Assembly (NCBI GenBank): GCA_026419405.1
Contig: JANZZL010000095.1
Coordinates: 1-64,000 of the forward strand
Direction: 5' to 3'
DNA length: 64,000 bases
Source of the DNA: Paracoccaceae bacterium
GTDB lineage: Bacteria; Pseudomonadota; Alphaproteobacteria; Rhodobacterales; Rhodobacteraceae
A program made the translations under genes and the position numbers. Every line of letters starts with the position of its first letter. Positions within the stretch are counted from its first letter, which is position 1. Below the pieces are notes generated by a model. That model did not search any database. It saw nothing but the letters and a program-made list of their open reading frames with translations, and was not told the origin of the DNA. This document shows positions 54,147-64,000 of the stretch, piece by piece.

Positions 54147-55432
54147 CTATCTCCTGTGCCGCGCGAGCCAGCCCTCGAGGCGCACGCGGATCTCCTCGCG
54201 CAGCCCCTCGTCCTCGATCTCGTCCAGCGCCTCGGCGACGAAGGCCAGCACGAGCAGGTCGGTCGCCTCGGCCCGCGGCAGCCCCCGTGCCCTGAGGTAG
54301 AACAGCGCGGTCTCGTCGATCGCCCCCGAGGTGGAGCCGTGGCTGCACTTCACGTCGTCGGCGTAGATCTCGAGCTCGGGCTTGGCGAGGAACTGGCTCG
54401 CCTCGTCGAGCAGGAGCGCCTGGCTGATCTGGTAGCCGTCGGTCTGCTGCGCGCCGGGCCGGACCAGGATCTTGCCCTGGAAGACGCCGGTCGCCCCGTT
54501 GCGCAGCACCTTCTTGAACACCTGCCGGCTCTCGCAGCCGACCGCGCCGTGGGTGATGAAGACCGTGTCGTCGTGGTGGAAGGTCCCGTCGCCCAGCGAG
54601 GCGCCGGCCACATGCGCCACCGCCCCGTCGCCGGCGAGCTCGATCACCGCCTCGTTGCGGGTGAGCACGCCGTTCTTGGTCAGCGTGAAGCTCTTGAGGC
54701 GCGCCCCCCGGCCGAGCCGCGCGAAGATGTGCGTGGCCGCCCGCCGCTCGTGGTCGCGGCCCTGGACGCGGACGTGGTGGAAGACGCCGCCGTCGGCCAC
54801 CTCGACCTCCATCCCCATGTTGCAGCGCGCCGCCGCCGGTCCGCTCTCGAGCACGGTCAGCTCGGCGCCGGGCTCGACCCGGATGACATGGTGCAGCACC
54901 GCATCGGAGGTCTCGGAGCGGTGGAGGTAGGCCAGCGCCACCGGCTTCGCCACCCGGCCGGTCGCACGGATCAGGATGCCGTCGGCGGCCGTGGCCGTGT
55001 TGAGCGCGGCGAGCGGTCGGGGAACCGGGGTCTGACCCGCCGCCTCGAGCCGGCCGTAGAGATCGCGCGCCCAGTGGATGTCGCGCGCCGCCGCCTCGGC
55101 CAGGCGCTCGATCTCCACGCCCGCGGCGGCGGGCGCGCCCGAGGCCGCGGCGTCGAACACGCCGTCCGCGAAGACGAGCTTCACCCGGTCGACCGCCTCG
55201 AAGGGCATCGGCTCGCGCGGGTCGAAGGTGGCCGCGCGCGGCGGCTCGGCGGCGGTCAGGGTCGAAGGATCCGTCCAGCGCCAGTATTCGTCACGCCGGC
55301 CGGGCAGCCCCATCTCCAGCAGGCGCTGGCGCGCGGCCCGGCGCGCCTCGGTCGCCCAGGCGCCGCCCGCGGGCAGGGCGAGCGAGGCAAGCCGGTCTGC
55401 GGCGGCGCCGGGCCTTGCTGCCGGCGCGGCCA

Positions 55433-55433
<1 letters not shown>
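54147..55433 (-). CDS. sufD: Fe-S cluster assembly protein SufD
   Basis: Scaffold subunit that forms SufBC2D with SufB and SufC for Fe-S assembly. The 428-residue protein has the N-terminal GLPGRRDEYWRWTDP. The beta-helix core includes NTATAADGILIRATG, VEVADGGVFHHVRVQGRDHERRAATHIFA, and the C-terminal signature ADDVKCSHGSTSGAIDETALFYLRARGLPRAEATDLLVLAFVAE. The start ATG overlaps the sufC stop (ATGA). Confidence 0.93.
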
Positions 55434-56188
<755 letters not shown>

Positions 56189-56329
56189 GGCGTCGTCTCC
56201 CGGAATCGCGTGTGGGCGGGTGCGCCGCCGCGCCCCGCAAGATGAGGTGGATCGTGGGCGGCCGCGGGCAAGGCGCCCGCGTCCGCGGCATCGGGGAACC
56301 TGCCGGCGTGCCGCTCCCGGCGGCGTCGC

Positions 56330-56863
56330 CTAGCCGAGGGGCGCGATCACCTGCCCGACGTGCTCGGGCGAATAGATCAGCGCGAAGAGTCCGGGCACCC
56401 GGACCATGGCAAGCTCCTCGAAGAGCGCCGTCGCGAGCAGCCCGGCGAGCGCCGCCTTGCCCCGCGCCCCGCCCCTGAGGTTGAACAGCAGCCGCAGCAG
56501 CACGAAGAGCAGCAGCGCCATGCCGGCCGCGGCGATCGTCGTCAGGGCGACGCCCCGGAAGGCGCCCTGGAGCGGTTCCAGCGCGCCGAGGTAGTGGAAG
56601 AAGGCCACCCTCGTGGCGATGACCGAGGCGGCCCCGGCCAGAAGCGCGAAGGGCACCATGAAGAGTTCGGTCAACAGCCGGCGGCGCGGCCCGGTCGCGC
56701 GGATGGTCCTGACGCGCTGCACCTTGCGTGGCCGGGCACCCACCGCCTCGTCCACCGGGCCCACGTAGACATGCCGCGTGGTGTTCTCGCCGCCCTGCTC
56801 GATTCGCGTCAGCCGGTCCCTGAAGCTGCGCTTCTGCGCCTCTGTTCCGATCATCGCGTTCAC
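56330..56863 (-). CDS. Unknown two- to three-helix membrane protein within the suf operon
   Basis: A 177-residue protein with a basic N-terminal stretch (RDRLTRIEQGGENTTRHVYVGPVDE) and about three hydrophobic helices (LLTELFMVPFALLAGAASVIATRVAFFHYLG, FRGVALTTIAAAGMALLLFVLLRLLFNL, ALAGLLATALFEEL). The GTG at 56863 is chosen because GGAGGG lies seven bases upstream; the frame extends 15 codons further to another GTG with no ribosome site. It lies between the YbjQ-like gene and sufC. I do not recognise the family. Confidence 0.62.
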   Translation of the reverse strand: MNAMIGTEAQKRSFRDRLTRIEQGGENTTRHVYVGPVDEAVGARPRKVQRVRTIRATGPRRRLLTELFMVPFALLAGAASVIATRVAFFHYLGALEPLQGAFRGVALTTIAAAGMALLLFVLLRLLFNLRGGARGKAALAGLLATALFEELAMVRVPGLFALIYSPEHVGQVIAPLG

Positions 56864-56959
56864 GGGCGGCCCCTCCGAAGCTCCTTCGGCCCGGGGATAG
56901 GTCGCCACCTTGGCGAAAAAGGGGCGGCGGCAAGGAAACTGTGGGCATGGCCGGCACGG

Positions 56960-57274
56960 TCATTCCGCCAGCGTCACGGAAGTGCCCGGGGCCGGGACCA
57001 TCGGCATGCCGTTGCCGAGCTCGTCGTCGAGACCGACCCCCGCGACGGCATCCGCCCCCGGGGCGCGGGCGCGTCGCCGCATCTCGCCCGGCGCCGCGGC
57101 GCGCGCCGTGGCCCATTCCTCCCCAAAGGTGCCCGAGCGGCCGCCGAAGGCGCCGGCGGCCCCGGCGAAGAGGCCGCGCATGATGTGCGCCGCCCGGATC
57201 GCCGCGCCGACGACGATCCCCTGGCGGGCCGCGGTCCTGCGTCCCCCGGCCGAGGGCGTGGTGGTGACGATCAT
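56960..57274 (-). CDS. YbjQ family (heavy-metal-binding-domain, DUF74) protein
   Basis: A 104-residue protein of the YbjQ fold. It opens MIVTTTPSAGGRRTAARQGIVVGAAIRAAHIMRGLFAGAAGAFGGRSG, closely following the family pattern, and ends with ADAVAGVGLDDELGNGMPMV, where the family has NAVVGVDLDYE. Function unresolved. It begins nine bases after the sufB stop and is clearly part of the suf transcript, where a possible metal role would fit; that is an inference. Confidence 0.8.
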   Translation of the reverse strand: MIVTTTPSAGGRRTAARQGIVVGAAIRAAHIMRGLFAGAAGAFGGRSGTFGEEWATARAAAPGEMRRRARAPGADAVAGVGLDDELGNGMPMVPAPGTSVTLAE

Positions 57275-57283
57275 GGCCCCGCC

Positions 57284-58801
<1,518 letters not shown>

Positions 58802-58844
58802 CGCTGCTACCCCGTCTCGTTCGCCCAAGGCCCCGTGTCCCCGT

Positions 58845-59927
58845 TCAGGCGGCCCGCGAGCCGCGTTTGCGCCAGGCTGCAAGCCAGGCCTCGGCAAAGC
58901 GGAGGATCTCCGCCTCGCCCGTCGTCGCGCCGATCGAGACGCGGACCGCCGCGCCCGCCACCTCGGCCGGATGGCCCATCGCCCGCAGCACCCGGCTCTC
59001 GCGCACCCTGCCCGAGGAACAGGCCGACCCCGCCGAGATCGCGAAGCCCGCAAGGTCCATCTGCATCACCTGCGTCTCGCCCTTCCATCCCGGACTGGCG
59101 AAGCAGCTGGTGTTCGGCAGGCGCGCGCCGCCTTTCCCGACAAAAATAGTTCCGCCCGCTTCGGCTTCCAGAGCGTTCTCTAGAATATTTCTAAGTTCTG
59201 CAACCCTGTCCATCGCGCCGTCGGCGAGATCGCGGACCGCCGCCTCGGCCGCGGCGCCGAAGCCGGCGATCCCGGCGACATTCTCGGTGCCCGACCGCCG
59301 GCCGCGCTCCTGCCCGCCGCCGGGGGCGAGGCTTCCGATGTCGAGCCCGTCGCGCACGATCAGCGCGCCCACGCCCTTGGGCCCGCCGAGCTTGTGCGCC
59401 GAGAGGATGGCAAGATCCGCCCCGCTCCAGCCGAAGGCGAAGGGGACGCGGCCCACCGCCTGGGTGACGTCGAGCAGCAGCAGGCTGCAGCGCACCCCTT
59501 CCCAGATCCAGCCCCCCTCCGTCCGGGGCGGCGGCTCGGTCAGCAGCCCGGTCTCGGAATTCGCAAGCCCCATCGCCAGGACATGCCCCGGCCCCGCCGG
59601 ATCGCGCTCGGCCGGACCGGGGTCGCGCTGCGCCCAGAGCGCGTCATGCGCCGTCTCCTGCACGCAGACGGCGCCGCGGCCGGGCAGCCGCGACAGCACG
59701 GTCGCCGCCTCGGTGGCGCCCGAGGTGAACACCACCTCCGCCGGCCGGCAGCCGACCGCCGCCGCCACCTGCTCGCGCGCGCGCTCGACGATCGCCCGCG
59801 CCGCCCGCCCCTCGGCATGCACCGAGGAGGGGTTGCCCACCGCGTCGAGCGCGGCCAGCATCGCCGCGCGGGCCTCGGGCCGCAGCGGGGCGGTGGCGTT
59901 CCAGTCGAGGTAGACCCGCCCGCTCAT
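58845..59927 (-). CDS. Cysteine desulfurase, type I (NifS/IscS-like)
   Basis: A second cysteine desulfurase of 360 residues between iscR and sufB. It has [36 protein letters not shown], the PLP lysine in [14 protein letters not shown] and the catalytic Cys in [21 protein letters not shown]. It is thus the type I (IscS) kind, unlike the SufS at the far end. A short AT-richer patch (59140-59215) encodes [22 protein letters not shown] with codons rare for this genome (AGA, AAT, ATT, CTA, ACT, TTT). This patch contains an ICE-like palindrome. Confidence 0.93.
   Translation of the reverse strand: MSGRVYLDWNATAPLRPEARAAMLAALDAVGNPSSVHAEGRAARAIVERAREQVAAAVGCRPAEVVFTSGATEAATVLSRLPGRGAVCVQETAHDALWAQRDPGPAERDPAGPGHVLAMGLANSETGLLTEPPPRTEGGWIWEGVRCSLLLLDVTQAVGRVPFAFGWSGADLAILSAHKLGGPKGVGALIVRDGLDIGSLAPGGGQERGRRSGTENVAGIAGFGAAAEAAVRDLADGAMDRVAELRNILENALEAEAGGTIFVGKGGARLPNTSCFASPGWKGETQVMQMDLAGFAISAGSACSSGRVRESRVLRAMGHPAEVAGAAVRVSIGATTGEAEILRFAEAWLAAWRKRGSRAA
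59179..59195. promoter_or_regulatory. ICE-like palindrome inside the cysteine desulfurase gene
   Basis: TCTAGAA, TAT, TTCTAAG has 12 of 14 arm bases of the TTTAGAA-N3-TTCTAAA box found in the iscR promoter, with the same three-base spacer. It lies within coding sequence, 378 bases upstream of the sufB start. It could be an intragenic Irr site or the remnant of an older promoter. Confidence 0.45.
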
Positions 59928-59957
59928 CGCCCCGCCCCCGCGCCGCCCTCACTTTCG

Positions 59958-60020
59958 GCCCGGAAATCCTCCCGGGGGGAGTCCTCGCCCCGGCGGGGAC
60001 GGGGGGCAGGCAGCCCCCCG
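59958..60020 (-). repeat. Related GC-rich palindromic repeat between iscR and cysteine desulfurase
   Basis: On the minus strand GGGGGG-CTGCCTG-CCCCCC (60001-60019) precedes CCCC, GGGGCGAGGACT and a GGGAGGATTTCC stretch. The hairpin closely matches copy 1 at 37375-37428; the tail diverges. It lies between two genes of the same operon, so it may partly terminate or process the iscR-suf transcript. Confidence 0.45.
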
Positions 60021-60045
60021 CGCCCGGCTGGCCGCGCGCGCGCGC

Positions 60046-60507
60046 TCACGGCTCGTCCACCACGGTGAACAGCGTCGGCACCGCCGGGCAGGGCGTCAGG
60101 TCGTTGCGCACCACGTCGCTCAGGCGGGTCTGGTGCAGGAACACGTAGACATGCGCCGAAAGGCTCTCCCAGAGGCGGTTGGTCATGCTCTGCGCCCGGG
60201 TGCCCGAATGGGCGCCCGAGGCGCCCGCGCCCTCGTGCAGCGCGCTCACCGTCTCCTCCACGGCGGCCAGGATCTCGCTGATGCGGATCGCCTCGGCGGG
60301 GCGCGCCAGCCGGTAGCCGCCGCCCGGCCCGCGGACCGACTCGACAAGGCCCGCGCGGCGCAGCTTGACGAAGAGCTGCTCCAGATAGGGCAGCGAGATG
60401 TCCTGCCGGCGTGAGATCTCGGCCAGCGAGACGAGCGCGTCGGGCGGCTGCGACGCAAGGTCCGTCAGCGCCACCATCGCGTAACGACCCTTGGTGCTGA
60501 GCTTCAT
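60046..60507 (-). CDS. iscR: Rrf2-family Fe-S regulator IscR (cysteine-poor type)
   Basis: Represses or activates Fe-S biogenesis genes according to cluster status. The 153-residue protein has the Rrf2 opening MKLSTKGRYAMVALTDLASQ, the winged helix with LPYLEQLFVKLRRAGLVESVRGPGGGYRLARP and AEAIRISEILAAVEE. The segment where E. coli IscR has Cys92, Cys98, Cys104 and His107 reads LHEGAGASGAHSGTRAQSMTN and contains no cysteine; the only Cys is near the C-terminus (TPCPAV). Similar single-Cys IscR proteins are known in Rhodobacter. First gene of the suf operon. Confidence 0.92.
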   Translation of the reverse strand: MKLSTKGRYAMVALTDLASQPPDALVSLAEISRRQDISLPYLEQLFVKLRRAGLVESVRGPGGGYRLARPAEAIRISEILAAVEETVSALHEGAGASGAHSGTRAQSMTNRLWESLSAHVYVFLHQTRLSDVVRNDLTPCPAVPTLFTVVDEP

Positions 60508-60647
60508 CCCGCCTCTCCCGTCTGCAGGCCCCGCCGACCGTCCCGAACCTGCGGGAACGGAACGACACACGCAAGCCACCCGAATCCGTTGACGTCGGGC
60601 GACGATGCGCTTACCTCCCTCCCACCCGGCGGGTCCGCCCGGCGGCG

Positions 60648-60664
60648 TTTAGAAGAATTCTAAA
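60648..60664. promoter_or_regulatory. ICE box (Irr-type) at the iscR-suf promoter
   Basis: TTTAGAAGAATTCTAAA is a perfect 17-base palindrome with arms TTTAGAA and TTCTAAA. This is the iron-control-element pattern bound by Irr in alphaproteobacteria. It overlaps the predicted -10 of the leftward iscR promoter and lies 141 bases before the iscR start, and 53 bases before the divergent hydrolase gene. Confidence 0.75.
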
Positions 60665-60685
60665 TTGCCCGAGCGAATTCGTCAA
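60657..60685 (-). promoter_or_regulatory. Promoter of the iscR-suf operon
   Basis: On the minus strand TTGACG (60680-60685), 17-base spacer, TAGAAT (60657-60662), five of six bases of the consensus -10. It is the best sigma-70 match in the window. The ICE palindrome lies on its -10, which fits repression when bound. Confidence 0.7.
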
Positions 60686-60716
60686 GAAACCGCCGGCACA
60701 CAGCGAACGAGGCCGT

Positions 60717-61376
60717 ATGCCTGAAGTGATCTTCCCCGGCCCGGAAGGGCGGCTCGAAGGACGCTATCATCCGCAACGGGATCGGGACGCCCCCATCGCC
60801 ATCGTCCTGCACCCGCATCCGCAGTTCGGCGGCACGATGAACAATCGCGTCGTCTACAACCTGCATTACGCCTTCTACAACATCGGCTTCACGGTGCTCA
60901 GGTTCAACTTCCGCGGCGTCGGACGCAGCCAGGGAGAATACGACCAGGGCATCGGCGAGCTGAGCGACGCCGCTTCGGCGCTCGACTACCTGCAGTCGCT
61001 CAACCAGAACGCCAAGCACTGCTGGGTCGCGGGCTTCTCGTTCGGCGCCTGGATCGGGATGCAGCTCCTGATGCGCCGGCCCGAGATCACGGGCTTCATC
61101 TCGGTCGCGCCGCCCGCCAACCTCTACGACTTCTCCTTCCTCGCCCCCTGCCCCTCCTCGGGCCTCATCGTCAACGGCACGGCCGACCGCGTCGCCCCGC
61201 CCAAGGACACGAAGGCCCTGGTGGCCAAGCTGCGCGAGCAGAAGGGCATCACCATCAGCCATCTCGAGATCGAGGGCGCGGGCCATTTCTTCGAGGACGA
61301 CGAGGCGCACATGTCGCCGATGATCGCCGCGGTGCAGGATTACGTGCGCCGCCGCCTCGGCGAGGCGACGAGGTAG
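60717..61376 (+). CDS. Alpha/beta hydrolase family protein
   Basis: A 219-residue cytoplasmic alpha/beta hydrolase. It has VLHPHPQFGGTMNNRVVYNLHYAF, VLRFNFRGVGRSQGEYDQGIGEL, the nucleophile elbow GFSFGAW near residue 107 and a C-terminal GAGHFFEDDEAHMSPM holding the catalytic His. Such HPHPxxGGxMxNxV hydrolases are widespread, with no assigned substrate. The divergent position next to the ICE box might place it under iron control; this is an inference. It is followed by two small genes in the same direction. Confidence 0.87.
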   Translation: MPEVIFPGPEGRLEGRYHPQRDRDAPIAIVLHPHPQFGGTMNNRVVYNLHYAFYNIGFTVLRFNFRGVGRSQGEYDQGIGELSDAASALDYLQSLNQNAKHCWVAGFSFGAWIGMQLLMRRPEITGFISVAPPANLYDFSFLAPCPSSGLIVNGTADRVAPPKDTKALVAKLREQKGITISHLEIEGAGHFFEDDEAHMSPMIAAVQDYVRRRLGEATR

Positions 61377-61379
61377 CCG

Positions 61380-61655
61380 ATGGGCGTCGTCGACGATCTG
61401 GGCGACGATCTGGCGCGCCGCACCATCGAGGCCATGGACGAGACCGGCAACGACCGCTTCTACATGGAGGTCGCGCGCGTCATCGCCGCCTCCTCGCCCA
61501 CCCTGCAGGAGGCCTTCATGACCTCGATCCGGGTGCGCCTCGCCGCCCAGCGCGCCGCCCGCTTCATCGACGGCACGCTCAGGGCCCGGCGCGAGGGCGG
61601 CGCCGCGCCCGAGGCCCCGAAGGATCTCGCCCCGCCGGGGGCAAGCGGGCATTGA
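61380..61655 (+). CDS. Small helical protein of unknown function
   Basis: A 91-residue protein, largely alpha-helical (DDLARRTIEAMDETGNDRFYMEVARVIAASSPTLQEAFMTSIRVRLAAQRAARFIDGTL), with a Pro/Ala-rich C-terminus. Several Rhodobacterales genomes carry similar short proteins at this position, by my recall. It lies three bases after the hydrolase stop and its stop overlaps the TTG start of the HD gene. Function unknown. Confidence 0.72.
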   Translation: MGVVDDLGDDLARRTIEAMDETGNDRFYMEVARVIAASSPTLQEAFMTSIRVRLAAQRAARFIDGTLRARREGGAAPEAPKDLAPPGASGH

Positions 61656-62242
61656 CCGACCGGCTCGCGCGCCAGCTGGCCTTCCTCGCCGAGGCCGACC
61701 GCCTGAAGCAGGTGATCCGCGCCACGCCCCTTTGCGACGGCTCGCGGCGCGAGAACACGGGCGAGCATTCCTGGCACATCGCGCTCTATGCGCTGGTCCT
61801 CGCCGACCAGGCCGGGCCGGGGGTGAACATCGACCGCGTCATCCGCATGCTCCTCCTGCACGATCTCGTCGAGATCGACACCGGCGACGTGCCGATCCAT
61901 TCGGCGAACGGCGCGGCGCACGGATCGGCCGCGGTGCAGGCCGCCGAGGCGCGCGCGGCCGAACGCATCTTCGGGCTTCTGCCCGATGACCTGCGCGACG
62001 GTCTGCGCGCCCTCTGGGCCGAGTTCGAGGCCGCCGAGACGCCCGATGCCGTCTTCGCGAAGTCGCTCGACCGGGTGCAGCCGGTGATGCAGAACCTCGC
62101 CGCCGGCGGCGGGTCGTGGCGGGACTACGCCGTCACCTTGGCCGAGCTCGAGGCGCGCGTCGGCGCCCGGGTCGCGCGCGGCGCGCCCGGCCTGTGGGAT
62201 CACGTCCGCGCCCTGGCCGCGGACTGGTTCGCCCGCGGCTGA
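61652..62242 (+). CDS. HD-domain phosphohydrolase (YfbR-like)
   Basis: A 196-residue HD-domain protein. RENTGEHSWHIALYALVLAD (the first metal His) and RMLLLHDLVEIDTGDVPIHS (HD and Glu) near residues 30-75 are the metal-binding motif. AFAKSLDRVQPVMQNL-like segment near 125-145 completes it. The layout fits the YfbR/HDDC2 5'-nucleotidase group. The start is TTG overlapping the previous stop (TTGA). Substrate, probably a (deoxy)nucleotide, is by family inference. Confidence 0.83.
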   Translation: MTDRLARQLAFLAEADRLKQVIRATPLCDGSRRENTGEHSWHIALYALVLADQAGPGVNIDRVIRMLLLHDLVEIDTGDVPIHSANGAAHGSAAVQAAEARAAERIFGLLPDDLRDGLRALWAEFEAAETPDAVFAKSLDRVQPVMQNLAAGGGSWRDYAVTLAELEARVGARVARGAPGLWDHVRALAADWFARG

Positions 62243-62341
62243 ACGGGGCGCGTCCCCGGTCGGGGAATTGCACGCGGCCGCTGCCTTCCGGCCGTCTTTC
62301 CGCCGCAATCGGGCGCCACAAGCGGCTGGCATGCCTGCAGC

Positions 62342-63841
62342 ATGCCGGAACAGGCCGGACGGTCCCAGGTGGTCGACCTCGCTGCATATCTCACTGCGCC
62401 GGGCCGCCCGGTCGCGCGCCCGCGGGCGGGGACCGCGGACGCTGTCGTCATCGGTCTCATCCTCGGCTACTTCGCCCTGCGCGTGGCCACCCGCGTCGCC
62501 TTCGGGCCTGGCCTCGAACCCGACGAGGCCGAGGCCTTCCTCTTCGCCCGCCGGCTCGAGGTCGGCTATCCCGCGCAGCCGCCGCTCTACTTCTGGGTCC
62601 AGCACGCCGCCTTCGCGGCCCTCGGCCCCTCGGTCCTTGCCCTGTCGGCGGTCAAGAACGCCATCCTCGCGGCCACCTTCGCCGCGCTCTACCTGTTCCT
62701 GCGCCGCGGGGCGGCCCCGCTCGGGGCGGCGGCCGCGGCCTTCAGCCTGTTCCTCGTCTACGACTTCTCGTGGGAGGCGCTGCGCGGCCTCACCCATACC
62801 TACCTCGTCATCCTGCTCACCGTCCTGACGCTCGCCTGCGTCTGGCGCCTCTCGCAGGGGGGGCGGCTGCGCGACTACGCGCTGCTCGGGCTGATCGCCG
62901 GGCTCGGCCTCCTGTCGAAGTACAACTACGTCTTCGTCCCCCTCGCGGCCGTCGTCGCGCTGGGCGCCGTGCCGGGGCGCTGGTCGCGCCTCGACGCCGG
63001 CGGGCTTCTCCTCGCCACCCTGATCGCCCTGGCCATGGCCGCGCCGACCATGCTGTGGATGAATGCCAATCCGGGCGTCGCGACCAGTTCGGTCTGGAAG
63101 CTCGGCGTCCGGCCCGATCACGCCCTGCCCACGCTCGCCGCCGGGACGGCCGCCTTCCTGCGGGCGGGGATGCAGTTCTTCCTGACCGCCGCGGCCACCT
63201 TCGTCGTCCTGCTCGCCATCGGCCGCCGTGCCGGGGCAGACCGCGCACCCGTCCCCGCCCTCGCGCGCTACCTCATGGCGGCCAGCGCCGCGATGCTGTT
63301 GCTCTTCTGGCTCTCGGTCCTGTCGATGGGCGCGACCGATGTCTACCGCCGCTGGCTCCTGCCCGCCGGCCTGCCCTTCGTGGCCGGGGCCGCCCTGGCC
63401 GTTCAGGCCCGCCTGCGCCCCGCCGCGGGCGCCGCGCTCGCCGCCGCCGGCGCGCTGTCGGCCCTGGCCTCGCTGGCGGCGCTGCCCTGGTTCTCGCTCG
63501 TCGATCCGGGCTACCGGGGCGGCGACTACGCCGCCCTCGACCGCGCCATCCGCGCCGTCGATCCCGCGCCGCGCACCATCTTCTCCGACGGCTTCCTCGC
63601 CCTCGGCAACCTCGCGCTCCTCGGCCAGGGCGCCGACCTGCGCTGGTGGCTCGACGGTCCGCCCGGCCCCTGCGGGGGCGTGGCCGTCCTCTTCCGGCCG
63701 CCCGCCGACGCGCTCGCCGTCGCCGGGCTCGAGGGGCGCGCCGGCACGCCCGTCCCCTTCGCCATCGCCCTGCCCACCGGGCCGCTGCCGGTGACGCTCG
63801 TCCCCATCGCCGACGCGCCGTCGGGCTGCCCGGCCCGCTGA
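62342..63841 (+). CDS. GT-C glycosyltransferase, family 39/ArnT-like
   Basis: A 499-residue membrane glycosyltransferase with about ten hydrophobic helices. The N-terminal catalytic loop GLEPDEAEAFLFARRLEVGYPAQPPLYFWVQHAAF holds the acidic DE pair typical of GT39/GT83 enzymes, and LGLLSKYNYVFVPLAAVVAL is the next family landmark. It transfers a sugar from a polyprenyl-phosphate donor to an unknown acceptor, probably a lipid or glycan. It stands 99 bases after the HD gene and is followed by a clear terminator. Confidence 0.86.
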   Translation: MPEQAGRSQVVDLAAYLTAPGRPVARPRAGTADAVVIGLILGYFALRVATRVAFGPGLEPDEAEAFLFARRLEVGYPAQPPLYFWVQHAAFAALGPSVLALSAVKNAILAATFAALYLFLRRGAAPLGAAAAAFSLFLVYDFSWEALRGLTHTYLVILLTVLTLACVWRLSQGGRLRDYALLGLIAGLGLLSKYNYVFVPLAAVVALGAVPGRWSRLDAGGLLLATLIALAMAAPTMLWMNANPGVATSSVWKLGVRPDHALPTLAAGTAAFLRAGMQFFLTAAATFVVLLAIGRRAGADRAPVPALARYLMAASAAMLLLFWLSVLSMGATDVYRRWLLPAGLPFVAGAALAVQARLRPAAGAALAAAGALSALASLAALPWFSLVDPGYRGGDYAALDRAIRAVDPAPRTIFSDGFLALGNLALLGQGADLRWWLDGPPGPCGGVAVLFRPPADALAVAGLEGRAGTPVPFAIALPTGPLPVTLVPIADAPSGCPAR

Positions 63842-63868
63842 GCGGTATACATCCGCATACCGCCTTTT
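63842..63868 (+). terminator. Terminator of the glycosyltransferase gene
   Basis: GCGGTAT (63842-63848) and ATACCGC (63857-63863) form a perfect 7-bp stem with an eight-base loop, immediately after the stop codon, followed by CTTTT. Confidence 0.7.
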
Positions 63869-63922
63869 CCCCGTGCCCGTTTTCGGCTATCTGCGCCCTG
63901 ACGCCAGAACGGAGGCAGGCCG

Positions 63923-64000
63923 ATGTCGAAGATCAAGGTCGCAAACCCCGTCGTCGAGCTCGACGGCGACGAGATGACCCGGATCATCTGGGACTTCATC
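63923..64000 (+). CDS. icd: NADP-dependent isocitrate dehydrogenase (3'-truncated)
   Basis: Oxidatively decarboxylates isocitrate to 2-oxoglutarate in the TCA cycle. Only the first 26 codons are inside the window: [20 protein letters not shown] and IIWDFI, which is the conserved opening of the eukaryote-like NADP-IDH found in alphaproteobacteria. GGAGG lies about 8 bases before the ATG. The remainder lies beyond the window. Confidence 0.9.
   Translation, partial: MSKIKVANPVVELDGDEMTRIIWDFI

Overview
The window is a GC-rich (about 70%) chromosomal segment of an alphaproteobacterium, almost certainly order Rhodobacterales. Indicators are a DUF2852 protein, a TakP-type TRAP transporter, a B12-dependent NrdJ, an iscR-suf operon whose IscR lacks the usual cluster cysteines, a palindromic TTTAGAA/TTCTAAA (ICE/Irr-type) box and citramalate synthase. 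The first 19 bases are a sequencing-library transposon end, not genomic DNA. Gene density is high and nearly all genes are core metabolism; I see no insertion sequence, prophage or integrase.

Layout. 1-5.4 kb: end of pyrC, a small membrane protein, pyrE, dnaB and an MprF-like lipid aminoacyltransferase. 5.4-9.4 kb (minus strand): cysS, cimA and a squalene/phytoene-synthase-like protein. 9.5-15.5 kb: YjbR protein, aminotransferase, lipoprotein, nucleoside hydrolase, YbaK, DUF2852 (behind two matching palindromes), RDD protein and Bpt. 15.5-22.3 kb: a TRAP transporter with an oversized DctM, facing a divergent sensor kinase/regulator pair. 22.3-26 kb: ilvB and ilvN, preceded by a leader-peptide attenuator and separated by an acyltransferase. 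26-28 kb: two EF-hand proteins, an ECF-like sigma factor and a small conserved protein. 28-32 kb: nrdJ behind a NrdR box. 32-35 kb: PQQ sugar dehydrogenase, an evenly spaced repeat array resembling a small CRISPR, tRNA-Pro, DUF192 and a double cold-shock protein. 35-42 kb: pdxH, fabI-gpt, aminotransferase, ppiD-trpE. 42-51 kb: bfd-bfr, tig, tRNA-Leu, the Nnr enzyme, glnBA and modEABC. 51.6-60.7 kb: tRNA-Arg and a ten-gene iscR-suf operon on the minus strand. 60.7-64 kb: a hydrolase, small proteins, a GT-C glycosyltransferase and the start of icd.

How it works together. The suf operon supplies Fe-S clusters; its promoter carries an ICE box over the -10, and a second ICE-like palindrome lies inside its cysteine desulfurase gene. 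ilvBN and cimA feed branched-chain amino acid synthesis. glnBA handles nitrogen assimilation and modABC imports molybdate. The most unusual feature is the repeat array at 33.6-33.9 kb: four 27-29 bp palindromic repeats separated by four unrelated 32-33 bp spacers, with a decayed fifth repeat, the geometry of a type I-E CRISPR but without cas genes in this window.
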